From an uncultured Acidimicrobiales bacterium (GTDB lineage Bacteria > Actinomycetota > Acidimicrobiia > Acidimicrobiales > Aldehydirespiratoraceae): a stretch of DNA of 7,843 bases. Position 1 is the first letter of the stretch, and the number at the start of each line of letters is the position of its first letter. Positions 5,564 to 7,843 of this stretch are shown here, piece after piece. Under the pieces are notes generated by a model, which searched no databases, was not told the DNA's origin, and was given only the letters and a program-made list of their open reading frames with translations. Made by a program: the position numbers and the translations under genes. The stretch covers positions 1-7,843 of the forward strand of contig CALKOE010000069.1 of NCBI GenBank assembly GCA_938091985.1, read 5' to 3'.

Positions 5564-5815
5564 TCAGGCCTGACGGGCCAGGCGACGAAGCGGAGGTTCG
5601 CTCTTCGGGGCCACCTTGCGGGGCGGTAGCGCGGCGATCAGGTCGGTGGTGGCCTCGGCGATAATCGCCACGGCACGTTCGAACGCCTCTTCGGTGGCGG
5701 CCGAGGTCTTCTGCACACCACTCACCTTGCGGCAGTACTGGCGAGCGGCGGCAATGATCTCTTCTTCGGTGGCGACGGGCTCGAGCCCTCGCAGCGTGGT
5801 GATGTTGCGGCACAT
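5564..5815 (-). CDS. DUF2277-family small protein
   Basis: An 83-residue protein with the characteristic N-terminus MCRNITTLRGLEPVATEEEI, followed by AARQYCRKVSGVQKTSAATEEAFERAV, the conserved body of the DUF2277 family. Cys2, Arg3, Asn4 and the RKVSG segment (29-33) are the signature residues. A helix (43-63) and a basic Pro/Lys/Arg-rich tail (64-83) follow. The family has no established function; small size and basic tail would allow nucleic-acid or protein binding (inference). The ATG at 5815 is preferred over upstream in-frame GTGs, which would extend into the helicase gene and add non-homologous sequence. It lies 23 bases downstream of the helicase stop on the same strand and ends four bases from the convergent selenoprotein stop. 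Confidence 0.92.
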   Translation of the reverse strand: MCRNITTLRGLEPVATEEEIIAAARQYCRKVSGVQKTSAATEEAFERAVAIIAEATTDLIAALPPRKVAPKSEPPLRRLARQA

Positions 5816-5822
5816 GCCACCG

Positions 5823-5828
5823 ACAGTA
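5823..5828 (-). promoter_or_regulatory. Possible leaderless -10 box for the DUF2277 gene
   Basis: On the minus strand TACTGT, which fits the actinobacterial TANNNT -10 pattern, is followed by seven bases and then the ATG at 5815. That is the same geometry as the dinB promoter and would give a leaderless transcript. There is no Shine-Dalgarno in front of this ATG. No clear -35 is seen, and read-through from the helicase gene is an alternative. Confidence 0.4.
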
Positions 5829-5838
5829 ACCCGCCCTG

Positions 5839-7843
5839 TCACTCCTCTTCGAGGCTCGCCTCGATGATGGCCAGGATCGCTTCGCCGTACTTCTCCACCT
5901 TCACCGGACCGATGCCCGGAACACCGAGCATCTCGTCGTCGTCGATCGGGCGCAGGCGGGCAAGGTCGTAGAGCGTGGCGTCGTTGAACACGACATACGC
6001 CGGCATCCCGGCAGCCTTCGATGTCTCGGTCCGCCACGCCTTGAGCTTCTCGCGCAGGCTGGCCTCGGCCAGGCTGCCGACCTCGGGGACTTCACGGGTC
6101 CGACGCGGAGCTGCAGCCGCCCTCGCCGGGCGTAGTTCGGGCTCGGGTTCGGCATCAGGATCGCGGGGGGTGGCGAGCTGAGCGATGAACGGAGAGCGAG
6201 GCTCCCCGCTCGTGACCAGCACGCTCTCACCGCCGCGAGTGATGGCCACGTGGAACACGCGCCGTTCCTCCTCGAGGTCGGCGGCGAGCCGGTGGGGCAT
6301 GAGGCCTGCGGTGGCGTCGTGGACGATGACGTGGGGCCACTCGCGACCCTTCACCCGATGAATGGTCGAGAGCCGCACGCCCGACCAATCGGGTTGGGCC
6401 GCGGTCAGGCGATCCGACAACCACGACGGGAACTCTGCCGGGTCTGGCTGAACCGCAGCGACGGCGAGGAGTGCAGCAAGGTCGTCGCCATGGGCGCTGC
6501 GATCGACCGAGCGGCGGCTTGCATCGAGACGCTGGTCGAGCGCCTGGCCCAGGCCGACCCGGTCACGGATTGCTTCGAGAATGTCGGTTGTGGTCGCGCC
6601 CTTCTCGGCCAGAGAGCGGATGAGGCGGACATCGTCGCCGAACGCGATCACCTTGTCGGTGTCTCGCTGCTGATTCAGGCGGCCGGCGAGCTGCTCGAGT
6701 TGGCGTGGGCTGCGCTGCTCGCCGACCCACTCCGCCAGCCGTCGACTGATCCCGCGTGGAGGGCGGCGAATGGCCGTTTCGAGGGGGCCGGCCGGTAGGT
6801 CTTGCTCTGGGGCTACGGCCAGGCGCAGCCACGCCATGGCGCCGGCCACACCCGTGCGCTCGAGGAAGTTGGCATCAACAGGCGAGCTGGTGGGAATCCC
6901 GGCCTCGCCGAGCAACAACATCGGCCCCAGGAGCGTGGCGTTGACCCGGGTGAGCACTGCGATGTCGGCCGGGCGAACGCCTGACTCGACGAGCGTGGTG
7001 ACCCTTGCGACGGTGGTTGCGAGCGGGTCGCTGTCGTGGGCCACTTCGAGGTCGCCCTCGGTCGAGCCCCGGCCGGGTGCGGCATCGATGGACTTCTCGA
7101 TTCGCCGCCGGTTGTGTGTGAGCAGTGTGGACGCAGCGGCGACCACCGCAGGAGGACACCGATAGTTGACCTGAAGATCGTGGCTGGTGCTGCCGGGGAA
7201 GAGGTCTGCGAAGTCGATCAGCCACGAGGGGGAGGCGCCGGCGTAGCCGTAGATGGTCTGGTCGTCGTCGCCGACGCCGAAGACGTCGGCTTCCGGCCCG
7301 GCGAGCAGTCGAATCAGCAGGACGTGAGCGGGAGTGAGGTCTTGGAACTCGTCGACCAGCAAGATGCCGCACGCTCGCCGAGCCGCGGCTCGCGCGACGG
7401 GGTCGACGCACAAGACCTCGATCGCACCCAGGATCTGCTCGTCGAAGTCGACCACGCCGGCTCGCTGGAGTCGGGCGCGGAATTCGGGCACCACGTTGGC
7501 GAAGTCGCGGACGTCGCCGCCGAACTCGCTTTCGACCGCAGAGGGGGATCGCAAGCCCAGCCGAGTGGCGGTGAGCGCTTCCAGCCAGACGGCCATCGGA
7601 TCGGCCATTGCCTGGCGGCGGCCGCCGACCAGGTCGTCGAGCACGCGGCGGACTTCTCGCTCATCGATCACGCGGGGAGCTCGCCGCCCAGCGGGAGCGA
7701 CGAAGGGGCCCCGGCCCGAGAGGATCGCGAGGGCAAGTGAGTTGAGGGTGCGGATCTCGAGACCGGCCAGGTCGGTGGTGCGCTCCTGCATCTCCTCGCG
7801 GGCTCGAACGTTGAACGCCACAAGGCAGATCGTGGACGGATCG
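5839..7843 (-). CDS. uvrD2: UvrD2-like superfamily 1 ATP-dependent DNA helicase with HRDC domain (partial, N-terminus off right edge)
   Basis: 3'-5' DNA helicase/translocase of the UvrD/PcrA superfamily; 667 residues are visible. The frame stays open through the right edge. The first visible residues (DPSTICLVAFNVRAREEMQERT) are helicase motif Ia, so the true start and the Walker A motif I lie outside, and the in-frame GTG at 7821 is not the start. Motifs seen, by position: Walker B DEFQD (7339-7353), motif III GDDDQTIY (7249-7272), motif IV NYRCPP (about 7155-7172), motif V TIHRVKGREW (6337-6366), and motif VI EEERRVFHVAITR (6235-6273) with the arginine finger. An HRDC domain follows (about 5842-6058, LREKLKAWR to the C-terminus, including MLGVPGIGPVKVEKYG). 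Helicase core plus HRDC is the UvrD2 architecture of actinobacteria. The link between motif VI and HRDC is Pro/Ala/Glu/Arg-rich and contains no cysteine, unlike mycobacterial UvrD2. Its role is probably DNA repair or replication-conflict processing. Confidence 0.93.
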   Translation of the reverse strand, partial: DPSTICLVAFNVRAREEMQERTTDLAGLEIRTLNSLALAILSGRGPFVAPAGRRAPRVIDEREVRRVLDDLVGGRRQAMADPMAVWLEALTATRLGLRSPSAVESEFGGDVRDFANVVPEFRARLQRAGVVDFDEQILGAIEVLCVDPVARAAARRACGILLVDEFQDLTPAHVLLIRLLAGPEADVFGVGDDDQTIYGYAGASPSWLIDFADLFPGSTSHDLQVNYRCPPAVVAAASTLLTHNRRRIEKSIDAAPGRGSTEGDLEVAHDSDPLATTVARVTTLVESGVRPADIAVLTRVNATLLGPMLLLGEAGIPTSSPVDANFLERTGVAGAMAWLRLAVAPEQDLPAGPLETAIRRPPRGISRRLAEWVGEQRSPRQLEQLAGRLNQQRDTDKVIAFGDDVRLIRSLAEKGATTTDILEAIRDRVGLGQALDQRLDASRRSVDRSAHGDDLAALLAVAAVQPDPAEFPSWLSDRLTAAQPDWSGVRLSTIHRVKGREWPHVIVHDATAGLMPHRLAADLEEERRVFHVAITRGGESVLVTSGEPRSPFIAQLATPRDPDAEPEPELRPARAAAAPRRTREVPEVGSLAEASLREKLKAWRTETSKAAGMPAYVVFNDATLYDLARLRPIDDDEMLGVPGIGPVKVEKYGEAILAIIEASLEEE

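Noticed and set aside
5564..5583. Inverted repeats (TCAGGCCTGA and GCCTG-6-CAGGC) between the convergent genes as a terminator
   Set aside because: Stems are only about five base pairs, there is no T run, and the sequence lies inside the DUF2277 coding end; not convincing as a terminator.
7036..7740. 234-aa plus-strand ORF opposite the helicase
   Set aside because: It lies across helicase motifs II to IV on the other strand; no independent evidence of coding.

Overview
The window is dense, high-GC bacterial DNA (roughly two-thirds G+C by eye) with almost no non-coding space and a strong preference for codons ending in G or C. Several traits suggest a high-GC actinobacterium, most likely of the Acidimicrobiia (Ilumatobacter-like) type. 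These are a GAAC-N4-GTTC LexA box, a PPOX/F420-type flavin-like protein, a UvrD2-type helicase with a C-terminal HRDC domain, GTG/ATG starts overlapping stops, and two apparently leaderless promoters. The lineage is an inference; there is no rRNA or other marker.

Layout: from about 3077 down to position 1 there is a minus-strand group. It holds dinB (DNA polymerase IV, 3077-1830), a PPOX-class pyridoxamine-oxidase-fold protein (1742-1326), an unrecognised 150-aa protein (1324-872) and the N-terminal 291 residues of a HAD-type purine 5'-nucleotidase (875 to the left edge). A LexA (SOS) box at 3093-3106 sits between the -35 and -10 of a leaderless dinB promoter.

Divergent from dinB is a tight plus-strand operon of three genes joined by 4-base GTGA/ATGA overlaps: an unknown 183-aa protein (3150-3701), an ECHDC3-like enoyl-CoA hydratase-family protein (3698-4486), and a gene at 4483-5559. 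Conventional ORF calling breaks the third gene into two pieces at an in-frame TGA (5146-5148). The TGA falls exactly on the second cysteine of the AhpD active-site motif C-x-x-C-x-x-x-H. The first Cys, the His and the Glu twelve residues before the first Cys are all present. A perfect 7-bp hairpin with a GGUCU apical loop, the loop of the E. coli fdhF SECIS, lies just downstream. I therefore read this as one 358-residue selenocysteine-containing AhpD-like protein (C-x-x-U-x-x-x-H). This is the main discovery of the window. A 60-bp in-frame tandem repeat (4 x 15 bp) lies just after the active-site helix.

Converging on this operon from the right, on the minus strand, are a UvrD2-like helicase (C-terminal part, running off the right edge, ending at 5839) and a small DUF2277 protein (5815-5564).

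The dinB and helicase genes belong to DNA damage tolerance and repair, and the nucleotidase to nucleotide-pool turnover. The three-gene operon looks like a redox/thioester-related unit of unknown physiology whose selenoprotein is the likely catalytic centre. No mobile elements, CRISPR arrays, tRNAs or rRNAs were seen, and no stretch longer than 300 bases lacks a gene.
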